Shown: piece by piece, positions 7,889 to 16,747 of the stretch
How the letters are laid out: every line of letters begins with the position of its first letter
Position numbering within the stretch: the stretch's first letter is position 1
NCBI RefSeq assembly: GCF_900302475.1
Contig: NZ_OMOQ01000003.1
Location: forward strand, 124,001 to 188,000
DNA length: 64,000 bases
Direction of reading: 5' to 3'
Source of the DNA: Defluviimonas aquaemixtae
GTDB taxonomy: Bacteria; Pseudomonadota; Alphaproteobacteria; Rhodobacterales; Rhodobacteraceae
Program-made: the position numbers and the translations under genes
The notes under the pieces: model-generated
What the model was told of the DNA's origin: nothing
The model's input: the letters and a program-made list of their open reading frames with translations, nothing else
Database searches by the model: none

Positions 7889-10750
7889 ATGGCATCTTAC
7901 CAGGCACGACAGCGCGATCCGCTACTGGACCAGACGACGCAAGCCGCCATCGAGCGGCGCGGGAAGGAGCTTTTGGGTGTGGCGCTCATCGTGGCGGCGG
8001 TGCTGACCGCGATGATGCTCGCCAGCTACTCGCCCGAGGACCCAAGCTGGTTTGCCGCCACCGACGAACCCGCCGACAATCTCCTCGGCCGGTTCGGCGC
8101 GGCGGTCGCGCTCCCGCTCTTCGTGATCGCGGGCCACGGCGCCTGGGGCATCGCGGCGGTCTTCGCCGCCTGGGGCGTGCGCTTCGTCACCCATCAGGGC
8201 GAGGAACGGGCGCTCGGCCGCGTGATATTCGCGCCGATCGCGGTCGCGCTGATGGCGGTCTACGCGTCGACCCATGTCGGCGGGCCCGGCTGGGCGCACA
8301 GCTTCGGGCTGGGCGGTCTCTTCGGCGACACGGTCCTCGGCGCGCTTCTCGGCATCGCACCGGTGTCGGCGACACTCGGGCTGAAGGTTCTCTCCGCGGT
8401 CATTGGGGTTGCCGCCCTGGCGATGGCGCTCTTCGTCATGGGCTTCAACCCGCGAGAGCTGCGCGCCGTCGCGCGCTTTCTGATCGTCGGGACGATCGTC
8501 GCCTATGACTGGTTCCTGCGGGCGCTCGGCTGGGGCGCGGTGGCCTCTGTCCGTGGCGCACAGGCGCTTCACGAACGGGGCCGCGCCCGCCGCGACGCCG
8601 TCAGCGCCGAGGCGGAGTGGGACGACGATGACGCGCCCGACCCCCGTGGCGCGCGGCCCGGTATGCTCCGCGCCGAGCCGCGGTTCGACTCAGCCGAACC
8701 CGACGCCGCTCCCCGCGCGCGGCGCGGCATTCTCGCCCGTATGGCGGGGCTCGCACGGCGCGGGCTCGAACTCGAGCCCGATCTGGAGCCGGAACTGGTG
8801 GAGCGCCACGCCCCCTATGCAGGCTGGGACATGGCCGCGCCGAGCGAGGACCGCATCCGTGCCCGCATCGCCGATGCCGTGAAATCGCGTGCCGTGCACC
8901 GGCCGGACGATGCCGCGCTTGAAGGCCGGGCGGAGCCGCCGCTCCGCGCGCCCGCCCGCCCCTCCGACGGCCTGCGCGCCACGCGCGACGACGAACCGCC
9001 GCTGAGCGCCGAGCCCCGCTTCATGCGCGCCGCGCCCCCCGATTCCACCCAGGCCGAGACCGGCGGACCCCTGACCGCCGAGCCGCTCTTCGACACCGAC
9101 GAGGAATTCGGCCCCGGCGAGCCGGGCGATCCCGATGCCCACCGCCTCCGCGTCCAGCACGCTCCGCGCAAGGCCCCCGCGCCCTCGCGCCAGGCGATGG
9201 CCGAGGCCCAGCCCCGCCTGAATTTCGAGGAGCCGTCCGGCCCGGTCTACGAGATGCCGCCGCTTTCGCTCCTCGCCAACCCGTCTTCCGTCCAGCGCCG
9301 CCCGCTCTCCGACGAGGCGCTCGAGGAAAACGCCCGGATGCTCGAAAGCGTCCTCGACGACTACGGCGTGAAGGGCGAGATCGTCTCGGTCCGCCCCGGC
9401 CCCGTCGTCACCATGTACGAACTCGAACCCGCCCCCGGCCTCAAGGCCAGCCGCGTCATCGGCCTCGCCGACGACATCGCGCGGTCGATGTCCGCCCTTT
9501 CCGCCCGCGTCTCCACTGTCCCCGGCCGCACCGTCATCGGCATCGAGCTCCCCAATGCCTTCCGCGAGAAGGTGGTCCTCCGCGAAATCCTCTCCGCCCG
9601 CGACTTCGGCGACTCCAACCTCAAGCTCCCCCTCGCCCTCGGCAAGGACATCGCCGGCGACCCCGTCATCGCCAACCTCGCCAAGATGCCCCACCTCCTC
9701 ATCGCCGGCACCACCGGCTCGGGCAAATCCGTCGCCATCAACACGATGATCCTCTCCCTCCTCTACAAGCTCACGCCCGAGGAATGCCGGCTCATCATGA
9801 TCGACCCCAAGATGCTCGAGCTCTCCGTCTATGACGGCATCCCGCATCTCCTCTCCCCCGTCGTCACCGACCCCAAGAAGGCCGTCGTCGCGCTGAAATG
9901 GACCGTCGGCGAGATGGAGGAGCGCTACCGCAAGATGTCCAAGATGGGGGTGCGCAACATCGAAGGCTACAACGGCCGCGTGAAGGAGGCGCTCGCCCGG
10001 GCCGAGATGTTCAAGCGCACCGTCCAGACCGGCTTCGACGAGGACACGGGCGAGCCGATCTTCGAGACCGAGGAGATCCAGCCCGAAGCGCTTCCCTACA
10101 TCGTCGTCATCGTCGACGAGATGGCCGACCTGATGATGGTCGCGGGGAAGGAGATCGAGGCCTGCATCCAGCGCCTCGCCCAGATGGCCCGCGCCTCCGG
10201 CATCCACCTCATCATGGCGACCCAGCGGCCTTCCGTCGACGTCATCACCGGCACGATCAAGGCCAACTTCCCGACCCGGATCTCCTTCCAGGTCACCTCC
10301 AAGATCGACTCGCGCACGATCCTGGGAGAGATGGGCGCCGAACAGCTCCTCGGCATGGGCGACATGCTCTACATGGCCGGCGGATCGAAGATCACCCGCA
10401 TCCACGGGCCGTTCGTCTCGGACGAGGAGGTCGAGGAGATCGTGACCCACCTCAAGTCCTTCGGGCCCCCGGAATACATGTCCGGCGTGGTCGAGGGCCC
10501 GGATGACGAGAAGGAGGCCGATATCGACCTCGTCCTCGGTTTGGGCGGCGACGGCAGCGAGGACGCGCTCTACGACCAGGCCGTGCAGGTGGTTTTGCGA
10601 GACCGCAAGGTCTCGACCTCCTACATCCAGCGCAAGCTCGGCATCGGCTACAACAAGGCAGCTAGGCTCGTCGAGCAAATGGAGGAGGAGGGGCTCGTCG
10701 GCGCCGCCAACCATGTCGGCAAGCGGGAGATATTGGTGCCGGAGCAGTAG
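7889..10750 (+). CDS. ftsK: DNA translocase FtsK
   Basis: Start taken at ATG 7889 after GAGGG; 953 residues. Several hydrophobic segments lie in roughly the first 215 residues, followed by a long Ala/Pro/Arg/Glu-rich linker to about residue 480, then the RecA-like motor with Walker A GTTGSGKS (607-614) and Walker [10 protein letters not shown]. The C-terminal gamma winged helix ([19 protein letters not shown]) recognises KOPS. FtsK pumps chromosome DNA at the septum and activates XerCD at dif. The length is normal for the family. Confidence 0.97.
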   Translation: MASYQARQRDPLLDQTTQAAIERRGKELLGVALIVAAVLTAMMLASYSPEDPSWFAATDEPADNLLGRFGAAVALPLFVIAGHGAWGIAAVFAAWGVRFVTHQGEERALGRVIFAPIAVALMAVYASTHVGGPGWAHSFGLGGLFGDTVLGALLGIAPVSATLGLKVLSAVIGVAALAMALFVMGFNPRELRAVARFLIVGTIVAYDWFLRALGWGAVASVRGAQALHERGRARRDAVSAEAEWDDDDAPDPRGARPGMLRAEPRFDSAEPDAAPRARRGILARMAGLARRGLELEPDLEPELVERHAPYAGWDMAAPSEDRIRARIADAVKSRAVHRPDDAALEGRAEPPLRAPARPSDGLRATRDDEPPLSAEPRFMRAAPPDSTQAETGGPLTAEPLFDTDEEFGPGEPGDPDAHRLRVQHAPRKAPAPSRQAMAEAQPRLNFEEPSGPVYEMPPLSLLANPSSVQRRPLSDEALEENARMLESVLDDYGVKGEIVSVRPGPVVTMYELEPAPGLKASRVIGLADDIARSMSALSARVSTVPGRTVIGIELPNAFREKVVLREILSARDFGDSNLKLPLALGKDIAGDPVIANLAKMPHLLIAGTTGSGKSVAINTMILSLLYKLTPEECRLIMIDPKMLELSVYDGIPHLLSPVVTDPKKAVVALKWTVGEMEERYRKMSKMGVRNIEGYNGRVKEALARAEMFKRTVQTGFDEDTGEPIFETEEIQPEALPYIVVIVDEMADLMMVAGKEIEACIQRLAQMARASGIHLIMATQRPSVDVITGTIKANFPTRISFQVTSKIDSRTILGEMGAEQLLGMGDMLYMAGGSKITRIHGPFVSDEEVEEIVTHLKSFGPPEYMSGVVEGPDDEKEADIDLVLGLGGDGSEDALYDQAVQVVLRDRKVSTSYIQRKLGIGYNKAARLVEQMEEEGLVGAANHVGKREILVPEQ

Positions 10751-10769
10751 GGCGGGGTTCCACCCCGCC
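10751..10769. repeat. REP-like short palindrome, type 1
   Basis: Perfect 8-bp arms (GGCGGGGT / ACCCCGCC) with a 3-base loop, starting right at the ftsK stop and preceded by GTA. The same shape recurs at 11113-11130. Confidence 0.5.
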
Positions 10770-10778
10770 ACCCGGTAG

Positions 10779-10799
10779 GGTGCGCATTCATTGCGCACC
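10779..10799. repeat. REP-like short palindrome, type 2
   Basis: Arms GGTGCGC / GCGCACC with loop ATTCATT, again preceded by GTA and 9 bp after the first palindrome. Together they form a small intergenic repeat cluster behind ftsK that could also end its transcript. Confidence 0.5.
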
Positions 10800-10862
10800 T
10801 AATCCGTCTTACCGCGATGCGCAACCAATCCGCATCCTTCGATTTACTCAATGGAGCATCAA

Positions 10863-11102
10863 ATGACGTTCACCAAGGCATGCAAGATTGTCGCAATTCT
10901 GGCTGTCGCCTTCGGATTGCTGCGGTTGGGAATGGGGTTTGGTCTTACCTTTGGGATGGATGAAGGTGCCGATTTATCCCCGTACATTGGCAGCAGGACC
11001 ACCGGGCAGGTGATCAATCAGGGCACCTACACGCTTCTCGTCGGCATCGCCCTCGGAACACTCGCAGAAATCAGCCGCGCGCTGCAAGCCAAGACCGGAT
11101 AG
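10863..11102 (+). CDS. Small membrane protein, unknown function
   Basis: Start set at ATG 10863 because TGGAG lies six bases before it; ATG 10851 has no such site. The 79-residue product has two hydrophobic stretches (about residues 7-28 and 55-72) separated by an acidic loop, so it is a probable two-pass inner-membrane protein. No recognised family. It sits alone between palindromic repeats, with lower GC than ftsK. Confidence 0.6.
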   Translation: MTFTKACKIVAILAVAFGLLRLGMGFGLTFGMDEGADLSPYIGSRTTGQVINQGTYTLLVGIALGTLAEISRALQAKTG

Positions 11103-11112
11103 CGCCAAGTAG

Positions 11113-11130
11113 GGCGAGCTTCAGCCCGCC
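11113..11130. repeat. REP-like short palindrome, type 1 copy
   Basis: GGCGAGCT / AGCCCGCC arms with one mismatch, preceded by GTAG as at 10748. Second copy of the type-1 element, following the stop of the small membrane protein. Confidence 0.45.
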
Positions 11131-11162
11131 ACCCTGTCCCGACGCTCGGAACAAATCCCAGA

Positions 11163-11228
11163 GGGCAGCGCCCGACCCGGGCGGGCGAGAAGCGCCCTCC
11201 CCGGGGGGGGGAGGGTCGGGCGCTGCCC
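11163..11228. repeat. Long inverted repeat downstream of the HEPN gene
   Basis: Perfect 16-bp arms (11163-11178 and 11213-11228; GGGCAGCGCCCGACCC and its complement). The spacer is itself strongly self-complementary (a CCCTCCCC / GGGGAGGG core). It lies about 70 bp beyond the stop of the minus-strand HEPN gene and could terminate it or mark an insertion boundary. Confidence 0.5.
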
Positions 11229-11299
11229 GGCGTTGCCGCCGGGCGAAAGTGCTAGCCATCTTGTCTGTGTCCGCATACCTGCGCCAGAAATCACTGTTT

Positions 11300-12181
11300 C
11301 TATTCGACTGGAGGTAAGACCTTATAAATCATAAACACCTGATCGTCGTTCATCCCACGTCGATGCCACGATTTATTACTCGTGACAGTACATTCTACGC
11401 TCAAGGCGGTGCTAACATGTGATTCGTCAATTTGGATTAACGCCTTAAGTCCATTGTCAATTTTGGAAACTCCTTTAGGGCCGGGCCAAGAGATTTCGTA
11501 GGTCGCGGGATCGAACGATTGATCGACTTCGACTTCGATAGATAATGTGTCGCCGGGCCGAAGTACTGCATTGGGATCGTTCGTTCGATCAACTCTTCCG
11601 CCACCAGTGTTGTTCCGACTTATTTGGTCGGCGTGAAACGTGCCGCCAAAGCTATCACTTATCCTTATGATCATCGGTGCGTTGTATTCGTTCCTCATTC
11701 CCAAACCTCTGTAGAACGCCTTCAAACCGTCAACGATATCGTTGGTATAGCAGAGTACCTGCTCAGCCTGTCTAACTGAAATGGGTGTAGCGTGAGAGAG
11801 CGGGTTCCGCACGCTCGATATCCTAGACAAAAATGTACGCACCTCGGAGTGCCCGTGTGGGAACACAGTTCCAAGCGCTTCCCGAAAGTATTTTCTATAT
11901 AGATCAGGATTGCAAATTATCCTGATTTCTTCTTCAAGCGTAGCTGCATCTATTGGGCGAGGGTATCTACTCGGATCGCTATTCAGGCGGGTTACGAGTT
12001 TATTTTTGACCTCATTGTTGATGACATTCGATCCGTCATCGCGTTTTGCTTCCAGATAGTTATTGCCGTAAGCGGCGGAAAGTTGGTAGTCGATCAACCG
12101 TCTAAGCCAGAGTTCCAGGCCCTCAATTGATCGTCGGCACAGTGCTCTGAGATCGTCCTGAGTAAGCGTATTTAGAAGCAT
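11300..12181 (-). CDS. Swt1-like HEPN-domain protein
   Basis: The 293-residue protein has an N-terminal all-helical region resembling Swt1-type HEPN domains. The diagnostic Rx4H motif of HEPN ribonucleases is present as RNPLSH (Arg125-His130). The C-terminal 100 residues look like a beta-rich, Ig-like domain ending in a conserved-looking SNKSWHRRGMND stretch. Start ATG has AGGGA in front. GC content is visibly lower than in the flanking genes and codon use is atypical, consistent with horizontal acquisition. HEPN proteins act as RNases in toxin-antitoxin, abortive infection or RNA-silencing roles; which applies here is unknown and no partner gene is adjacent. Confidence 0.75.
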   Translation of the reverse strand: MLLNTLTQDDLRALCRRSIEGLELWLRRLIDYQLSAAYGNNYLEAKRDDGSNVINNEVKNKLVTRLNSDPSRYPRPIDAATLEEEIRIICNPDLYRKYFREALGTVFPHGHSEVRTFLSRISSVRNPLSHATPISVRQAEQVLCYTNDIVDGLKAFYRGLGMRNEYNAPMIIRISDSFGGTFHADQISRNNTGGGRVDRTNDPNAVLRPGDTLSIEVEVDQSFDPATYEISWPGPKGVSKIDNGLKALIQIDESHVSTALSVECTVTSNKSWHRRGMNDDQVFMIYKVLPPVE

Positions 12182-12392
12182 CAGTTTCCCTGCTTTTACG
12201 TTGATGCGTCCTCACTTAGTCTTCAGATTGTGCGATCCGCGCAGCATCGCAAGACCTCTGAAGGCCCTCCGTATACTACATACCGCTGCGCCTACCTGAC
12301 AGCCTGAGCCGGTAGAGTAAGCATAGAGAAGTACATGTAGTGATCGTGCTCGCGCCCCCCATCATCCTGACGCCGCCGGTGTATGGCCGACC

Positions 12393-12866
12393 CTACTTCC
12401 CCAACCTCGCATCCCGGAACGCCCGCCGCCCGTCGAGTTCCTTCTTCTCTTCCGCCGCCTTCTCCCGCGCCTCCCTTGCGTCGGTCTCGGCGATGGCGTG
12501 GTCGAGGATTTCGCGGCGGAGCAGATACATCTCCTCCTCGTGGCTGGGCTGATAGCGCACGCCCTCCGGCCCCGTCACCAGCCCCGCGAGCCGGGCGAGC
12601 ATGAAGGTCCTGAGGACCGCGTTGATGCGCGTCAGGTACCCCGCCCCCATCGCCCGGAAGAAGGCCACGACGTCCTCGTCCAGCCGGATCGTCACCATCC
12701 GCTTCGCCGGCACGCCGGGCCGCCGGGCGATCTCCTGCCATTCACGGGGCAAGCGCAAGCTGTCGTTCAGCCCCCAGCGCAGGTCCGCCTCCAGCCCCCG
12801 CATGGTCTCGGCAAGCTCGTGATAGGCGGCAAGCTTCTCTTTCTCGGCTTTGGTCTGTCGGGTCAT
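12393..12866 (-). CDS. BrnA-like antitoxin family protein, no BrnT partner
   Basis: The 157-residue protein has a charged helical N-terminus and then RMVTIRLDEDVVAFFRAMG followed by GYLTRINAVLRTFM, the ribbon-helix-helix signature of BrnA antitoxins (residues about 57-90). A Glu/Lys/Ala-rich helical tail follows. BrnA normally binds DNA and neutralises the RNase BrnT encoded just upstream; upstream here lies only an intergenic region and lolA, so this copy is an orphan regulator or solitary antitoxin. It is next to the HEPN insert on the same strand, 211 bp apart. Confidence 0.72.
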   Translation of the reverse strand: MTRQTKAEKEKLAAYHELAETMRGLEADLRWGLNDSLRLPREWQEIARRPGVPAKRMVTIRLDEDVVAFFRAMGAGYLTRINAVLRTFMLARLAGLVTGPEGVRYQPSHEEEMYLLRREILDHAIAETDAREAREKAAEEKKELDGRRAFRDARLGK

Positions 12867-13004
12867 TTCGGCCTCCGAACGCGGGGCCCCATCGTGGTCT
12901 GGAAGGGGTGAAAAGGCGGTTTCCCGCCCGCGCGGTCCGTAGCTACGGAAAACCTACGGCCTTGTGACGCGGCTGTTATGGCATAACCACGCGGTCTGCC
13001 CTAC

Positions 13005-13622
13005 ATGGGGGCCATGAGATACGCACCGCTCTTCGCCCCGATCCTCGCGTTCGTCATGGCGCTTCCGGCCCAGGCCGAGAAGCTTTCGCTGAACGCAATC
13101 TCCAACTATCTCAACGGCTTGCAGACCGCCGAGGCGGGGTTCCGCCAGATCAACGCCGACGGCTCGACCTCGACCGGCCGGGTCTTCATCCGCCGCCCCG
13201 GCCGCATGCGCTTCGAATACGCCGCCCCAGACCGCACCGTCGTCCTGGCCTCCGGCGGTCAAGTCGCTGTTTTCGATGGAAAATCCAACCAACCGCCCGA
13301 ACAGTACCCGCTCAAGAAGACGCCCCTGAACCTGATCCTCGCGCGCAAAGTCGACCTTTCCCGCGCGAAGATGGTGGTCGGTCACTCCGAGGCGAACGGC
13401 CTCACGATCGTCACCGCGCAGGACCCCCAAAACCCCGAATACGGCCAGCTCCAGATGGCTTTCAGCGCCAACCCTGTCGCCCTTCGGCAATGGGTCGTGA
13501 CGGATGAGACAGGCGGCCGGACGACTGTCGTTCTGGAGCCGCTGAAGACCGGCCAGTCCTACGCGTCCTCGCTCTTTTCCATCAACGCCGAAGCCGACAA
13601 GCGCAAGCGCCGCCGCAACTGA
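13005..13622 (+). CDS. lolA: Outer-membrane lipoprotein carrier protein LolA
   Basis: The 205-residue precursor has a cleavable signal peptide (hydrophobic to about residue 21, PAQA then EKLSL). The mature part matches LolA: LNGLQTAEAGFRQINADGS, then GRVFIRRPGRMRFEY and a beta-barrel half-cone pattern. LolA ferries lipoproteins across the periplasm from LolCDE to the outer membrane. The actual start may be ATG 13014, which sits behind GGGG. The alphaproteobacterial form is short, and here it lies near ftsK, separated only by the HEPN/BrnA segment. Confidence 0.9.
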   Translation: MGAMRYAPLFAPILAFVMALPAQAEKLSLNAISNYLNGLQTAEAGFRQINADGSTSTGRVFIRRPGRMRFEYAAPDRTVVLASGGQVAVFDGKSNQPPEQYPLKKTPLNLILARKVDLSRAKMVVGHSEANGLTIVTAQDPQNPEYGQLQMAFSANPVALRQWVVTDETGGRTTVVLEPLKTGQSYASSLFSINAEADKRKRRRN

Positions 13623-13626
13623 TTGC

Positions 13627-14205
13627 TCAGAGCTTGTCGCAGGCGATGAGCTGGAGCTGATACATCTCGGCCCGTGCGCCGACCTCGGCCGCGACCCGCA
13701 TCAGCCAGCCCTTCTGCAGATGGCTGCCGCGCGAATAGCCCGTCTGTCCCTCGTGATAGGCGAGGTACTGGCTGGTCGCGTCCCATTTCGAGATGCCGAG
13801 CTTCTTTTCGGACCGGTCCATGTACCAGCCCATGAAGTCGGTCGCGTCGGTGATCTTGTTGCGACGCGCGCCGTAGCGCCGCGTCGCCCGCCGGTAATCC
13901 TCCCATGTGCCGTCAAGCGCCTGCGAATACCCGAAGGCCGAGCTCTGCCGGCCCGTAGGGATGATGCCGAGCGCAAAGCGCTGGGGCGTGCGGGCGTTGC
14001 CGATAAACTTCGATTCCTGGTAGATCGTCGCCATCTGGATATGGACCGGAACGCCCCAATTGCGCTCGGCGCGCTGCATCGCGGCCAAGTACTTCGGGCG
14101 CTGGTCGACAATCGAACAGGCATTGTCGAGGTTTCGCGGTGCGGAATGTTTGCCGCCGCAGGAAACAAGCAACAGCAATAAGGTAAGGCGTAGGATCCTG
14201 CTCAT
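13627..14205 (-). CDS. Lytic transglycosylase (SLT domain) lipoprotein
   Basis: A type II signal peptide ends in LVSC (lipid-bearing Cys16). The SLT fold follows with the catalytic Glu64 in TIYQESKF and the GYSQALDGTWEDY segment near residue 105. At 192 residues it resembles small membrane-bound endo-acting transglycosylases (MltE-like) that cut peptidoglycan glycan strands. It is convergent with lolA, with only a 4-bp gap between the stop codons. Confidence 0.88.
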   Translation of the reverse strand: MSRILRLTLLLLLVSCGGKHSAPRNLDNACSIVDQRPKYLAAMQRAERNWGVPVHIQMATIYQESKFIGNARTPQRFALGIIPTGRQSSAFGYSQALDGTWEDYRRATRRYGARRNKITDATDFMGWYMDRSEKKLGISKWDATSQYLAYHEGQTGYSRGSHLQKGWLMRVAAEVGARAEMYQLQLIACDKL

Positions 14206-14470
14206 TTGGCCTCGCTCGATGTTCTTTTTTCATGCAGTCTACGCAATTTCCCCCGCTGAGGAAATCACAAAGCGGCGGGCGAGTTCGGCCACCTGCCGCA
14301 ACCCATCTGGTTGCAGCGTCGTCAGAAGAAGCACCTGGCGGAGCCTGTGGACGCAACATCCGGAAATCACTGTAAATTCAGTGTTCACAGACTGTTTCCG
14401 TCAGATTCGGGCCGAGTGATGGACTTCAACCCGCCCAAAGGTTAAAACATGGAAGGCGGAAGTGGGTCCA
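14206..14470. other. Intergenic region between transglycosylase and hspQ
   Basis: This 265-bp divergent region must hold both promoters. It contains an AT-richer stretch around 14365-14395 (TGTAAATTCAGTGTTCACAG). A 13-base string ATTCGGGCCGAGT at about 14404 recurs near 16538. I see no convincing reading frame, RNA gene or exact operator. Confidence 0.3.
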
Positions 14471-14797
14471 ATGTTGAAGACATGCGCGAAATATTATCTC
14501 GGGCAGGTGGTGCGCCATCGCAAGCACCCGTTCCGTGGCGTGATCTTCGACGTGGACGCGAAGTTTTCCAACACCGAGGAATGGTATGATGCCATTCCCG
14601 AGGACAGCCGGCCTGCAAAGGAACAGCCGTTTTACCATCTCCTGGCCGAGAACGACGACAGCTACTACGTCGCCTATGTGTCGGAACAGAACCTGGTCGC
14701 GGACTATTCGGGCGAGCCGGTCGGCCATCCCGATCTGCCCGACCTATTCGGCGATTTCGAAGACGGCTGTTATCCGCTTCACTACCACATGAACTGA
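14471..14797 (+). CDS. hspQ: Heat-shock protein HspQ (YccV-like, hemimethylated-DNA-binding fold)
   Basis: Start at ATG 14471, giving MLKTCAKYYLGQVVRHRKHP, the standard alphaproteobacterial HspQ N-terminus. At 108 residues it covers the full YccV domain (FRGVIFDVDAKFSNTEEWY through the YVSEQNLV segment). In E. coli HspQ is a Lon substrate and allosteric specificity enhancer that also binds hemimethylated DNA. It is convergent with the gamma-glutamyltransferase gene 20 bp downstream. Confidence 0.92.
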   Translation: MLKTCAKYYLGQVVRHRKHPFRGVIFDVDAKFSNTEEWYDAIPEDSRPAKEQPFYHLLAENDDSYYVAYVSEQNLVADYSGEPVGHPDLPDLFGDFEDGCYPLHYHMN

Positions 14798-14817
14798 GTG
14801 GCCCGACGGCTGAGCCA

Positions 14818-16398
14818 TCAGTAGCCGAGGGCGCAGCCGTCCTTGCGCGGGTCCGACGCGCCCCAGAGGACCCCCCGGTCGTGGTCGATGAGGATCGCCT
14901 GGCCGCCGCCGAGCGGTTTGTTCGGCGTCTCCACCCGGTGGCCGAGTGCTGCCAGCCGCGCGCGCGTGGCCTCCGGGTAGCCGCGTTCGAGACGGACGGC
15001 GCCAGCGTCGGGAAAGCAGCGCGGCGCGTCGAGCGCTTCTTGCGGGTCCATCCCGAAATCGAGCAGGTTGGAGACGACGTGCGCGTGGCCGGCGGGCTGG
15101 TAGGCGCCGCCCATGACGCCGAAGGGCATGACCAACGCGCCAGCACGGCAGAGCATCGCGGGGATGATCGTGTGCATCGGTCGCTTGCCCGGGCCGGCCT
15201 CGTTGGGGTGGCCGGGTTCCAGCGTGAAGCCCGCACCGCGGTTCTGGAAGAGAACTCCAAAGCGGTCCGAGGCGATGCCAGAGCCAAAGCCCCAGTAGGT
15301 GGAATAGATCATCGACACAGCCATGCCGTCGCGGTCTACGACCGCCAGGTAGATCGTATCGCGATGGACCGCTTCGCTCGCGGCACGCGCATCGGGCAGG
15401 ACGCGGTCGGGCGAGATGAGCGCGGCGAGCCGGCGGGCGGTGTCGTCCGCCAGCATGTGATCGAGCCGCGTCACATGTGCCGGGTCGGCGATAAAACGGT
15501 CGCGCGCGTCATAGGAGAGTTTCGCGGCCTCGATCTCCAGATGCGCGCGCTCCGGCCCCAGCGGATCGAGGCTTTCGAGATCGAGCTCCGCCAGGATCTT
15601 CAGCATCAGGATCGCGGTCGCGCCTTGTCCGTTCGGGGGGTGCTCGAAAAGCGCGTGGCTCCTGTAGTCGCCCTGAATCGGGTCGACCCAATCGCAGGCG
15701 ACGGCGGCGAAATCGTCAAGCGTATGAGAACCGCCCGCAGCGCGGAGCGAGCGGACCATGTCCTCGGCGACCTCGCCTTCGTAAAATCCCGCGCGGCCTT
15801 CGGCTGCAATTCGTCGGAGAACCTCGGCCTGCTCCGGCGCGCGGAATATGTCTCCGGTCCGAAGCGGGCGGTCCGCGTTCATGTAGAATCGCCGCGCCGC
15901 GCCCGTGAGACGCGCCCCGTTTTCGGGCCAGTCGAAGGCGACGCGCGGGGCAACCGGGATGCCGTCTTCCGCGTAGCGGATCGCCGGGGCGAGGCATTCG
16001 GCGAGCGCGAGGCGACCCAAGTCCTTTGACAGATGGCAGAAGGCGTCGATGGCGCCGGGTAGGGTTGCGGAATGCACGCTTTCGGTGCCGATGGTGGTCG
16101 CTCCGACCTCGCGCAATGCTTCGGCGGAGAAACCTGCCGGCGCGCGGCCCGACCCGTTCAGCGCAAGAATGCGCTCCTCGCCCGCAGGTTTTACGAGAGC
16201 GAAGCAATCGCCACCGATGCCGCAGCTTTGCGGTTCCGCGAAGCCGAGAAGCACCGCGCCTGCGATCGCCGCGTCGACGGCGTTGCCGCCTGCCTGCAGG
16301 ATGTCGATGGCGGTCTTCGCCGCGAGCGGGTGTGAGGTCGCGCAGATCGCGTTCTGTGCAAGAAGCGGGGACCGCCCCGGCAGCTGGAAATCGCGCAT
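14818..16398 (-). CDS. ggt: Gamma-glutamyltransferase family protein
   Basis: Start at ATG 16398 behind GGAGGG; 526 residues. Typical Ggt features: SHPLAAKTAIDILQAGGNAVDAA near the N-terminus, GIGGDCF, and the autocleavage site where a Thr in HRDTIYLAVVD becomes the nucleophile of the small subunit, followed by GFGSGI. No clear signal peptide precedes the domain, so a cytoplasmic location is likely, as for the alphaproteobacterial Ggt/YwrD-like branch. It cleaves gamma-glutamyl amides such as glutathione; the real substrate is open. Confidence 0.9.
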   Translation of the reverse strand: MRDFQLPGRSPLLAQNAICATSHPLAAKTAIDILQAGGNAVDAAIAGAVLLGFAEPQSCGIGGDCFALVKPAGEERILALNGSGRAPAGFSAEALREVGATTIGTESVHSATLPGAIDAFCHLSKDLGRLALAECLAPAIRYAEDGIPVAPRVAFDWPENGARLTGAARRFYMNADRPLRTGDIFRAPEQAEVLRRIAAEGRAGFYEGEVAEDMVRSLRAAGGSHTLDDFAAVACDWVDPIQGDYRSHALFEHPPNGQGATAILMLKILAELDLESLDPLGPERAHLEIEAAKLSYDARDRFIADPAHVTRLDHMLADDTARRLAALISPDRVLPDARAASEAVHRDTIYLAVVDRDGMAVSMIYSTYWGFGSGIASDRFGVLFQNRGAGFTLEPGHPNEAGPGKRPMHTIIPAMLCRAGALVMPFGVMGGAYQPAGHAHVVSNLLDFGMDPQEALDAPRCFPDAGAVRLERGYPEATRARLAALGHRVETPNKPLGGGQAILIDHDRGVLWGASDPRKDGCALGY

Positions 16399-16467
16399 GG
16401 CACCCTCCGTTCCGGGCGGCAGGCTAGGTCGCGATTTCAGGAAAGGGAAGACCTCGGCGCCGCGCAT

Positions 16468-16747
16468 TGGGTGGGGGCTGTTGAACGCGACGCCGAGGGA
16501 AGCCTTAAGCAGCTACAGGGATCACTCTGTCGGTTCATTCGGGCCGAGTTGCGGACTCATTGAGGCATATTTGCGGCGCTTCGAGAGGTGGAATCGGGCT
16601 GAAAATGTCTGGATCTGAACGGATTTCCTGTCTGGTGTGCCGAACGAGGAGCCTCGATCGGGCATGATCTCCGCGCGCAATTCAGCAGCCGCAGGATTGC
16701 GCGCGTCTCGCGGCCGGCGTGTTCAGGCGAGGGTGCGGATCCCGCCA
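16468..16747. other. Gene-free stretch upstream of ggt
   Basis: Open frames here have atypical composition and no recognisable protein. The sequence is somewhat AT-richer around 16520-16620 and includes a second copy of ATTCGGGCCGAGT. I see no RNA gene, transposase or terminator. Confidence 0.3.

Noticed and set aside
8690..10798. 702-codon open frame antisense to ftsK
   Set aside because: Antisense to strongly conserved FtsK motor; no recognisable domain.
12292..12741. Alternative 149-codon minus-strand frame
   Set aside because: Overlaps the BrnA-like gene in another frame; the BrnA frame has the RHH motif.
14404..16550. Shared 13-mer ATTCGGGCCGAGT flanking hspQ and ggt
   Set aside because: Too short to call an attachment site or target duplication; flanks differ and no mobile gene lies between.
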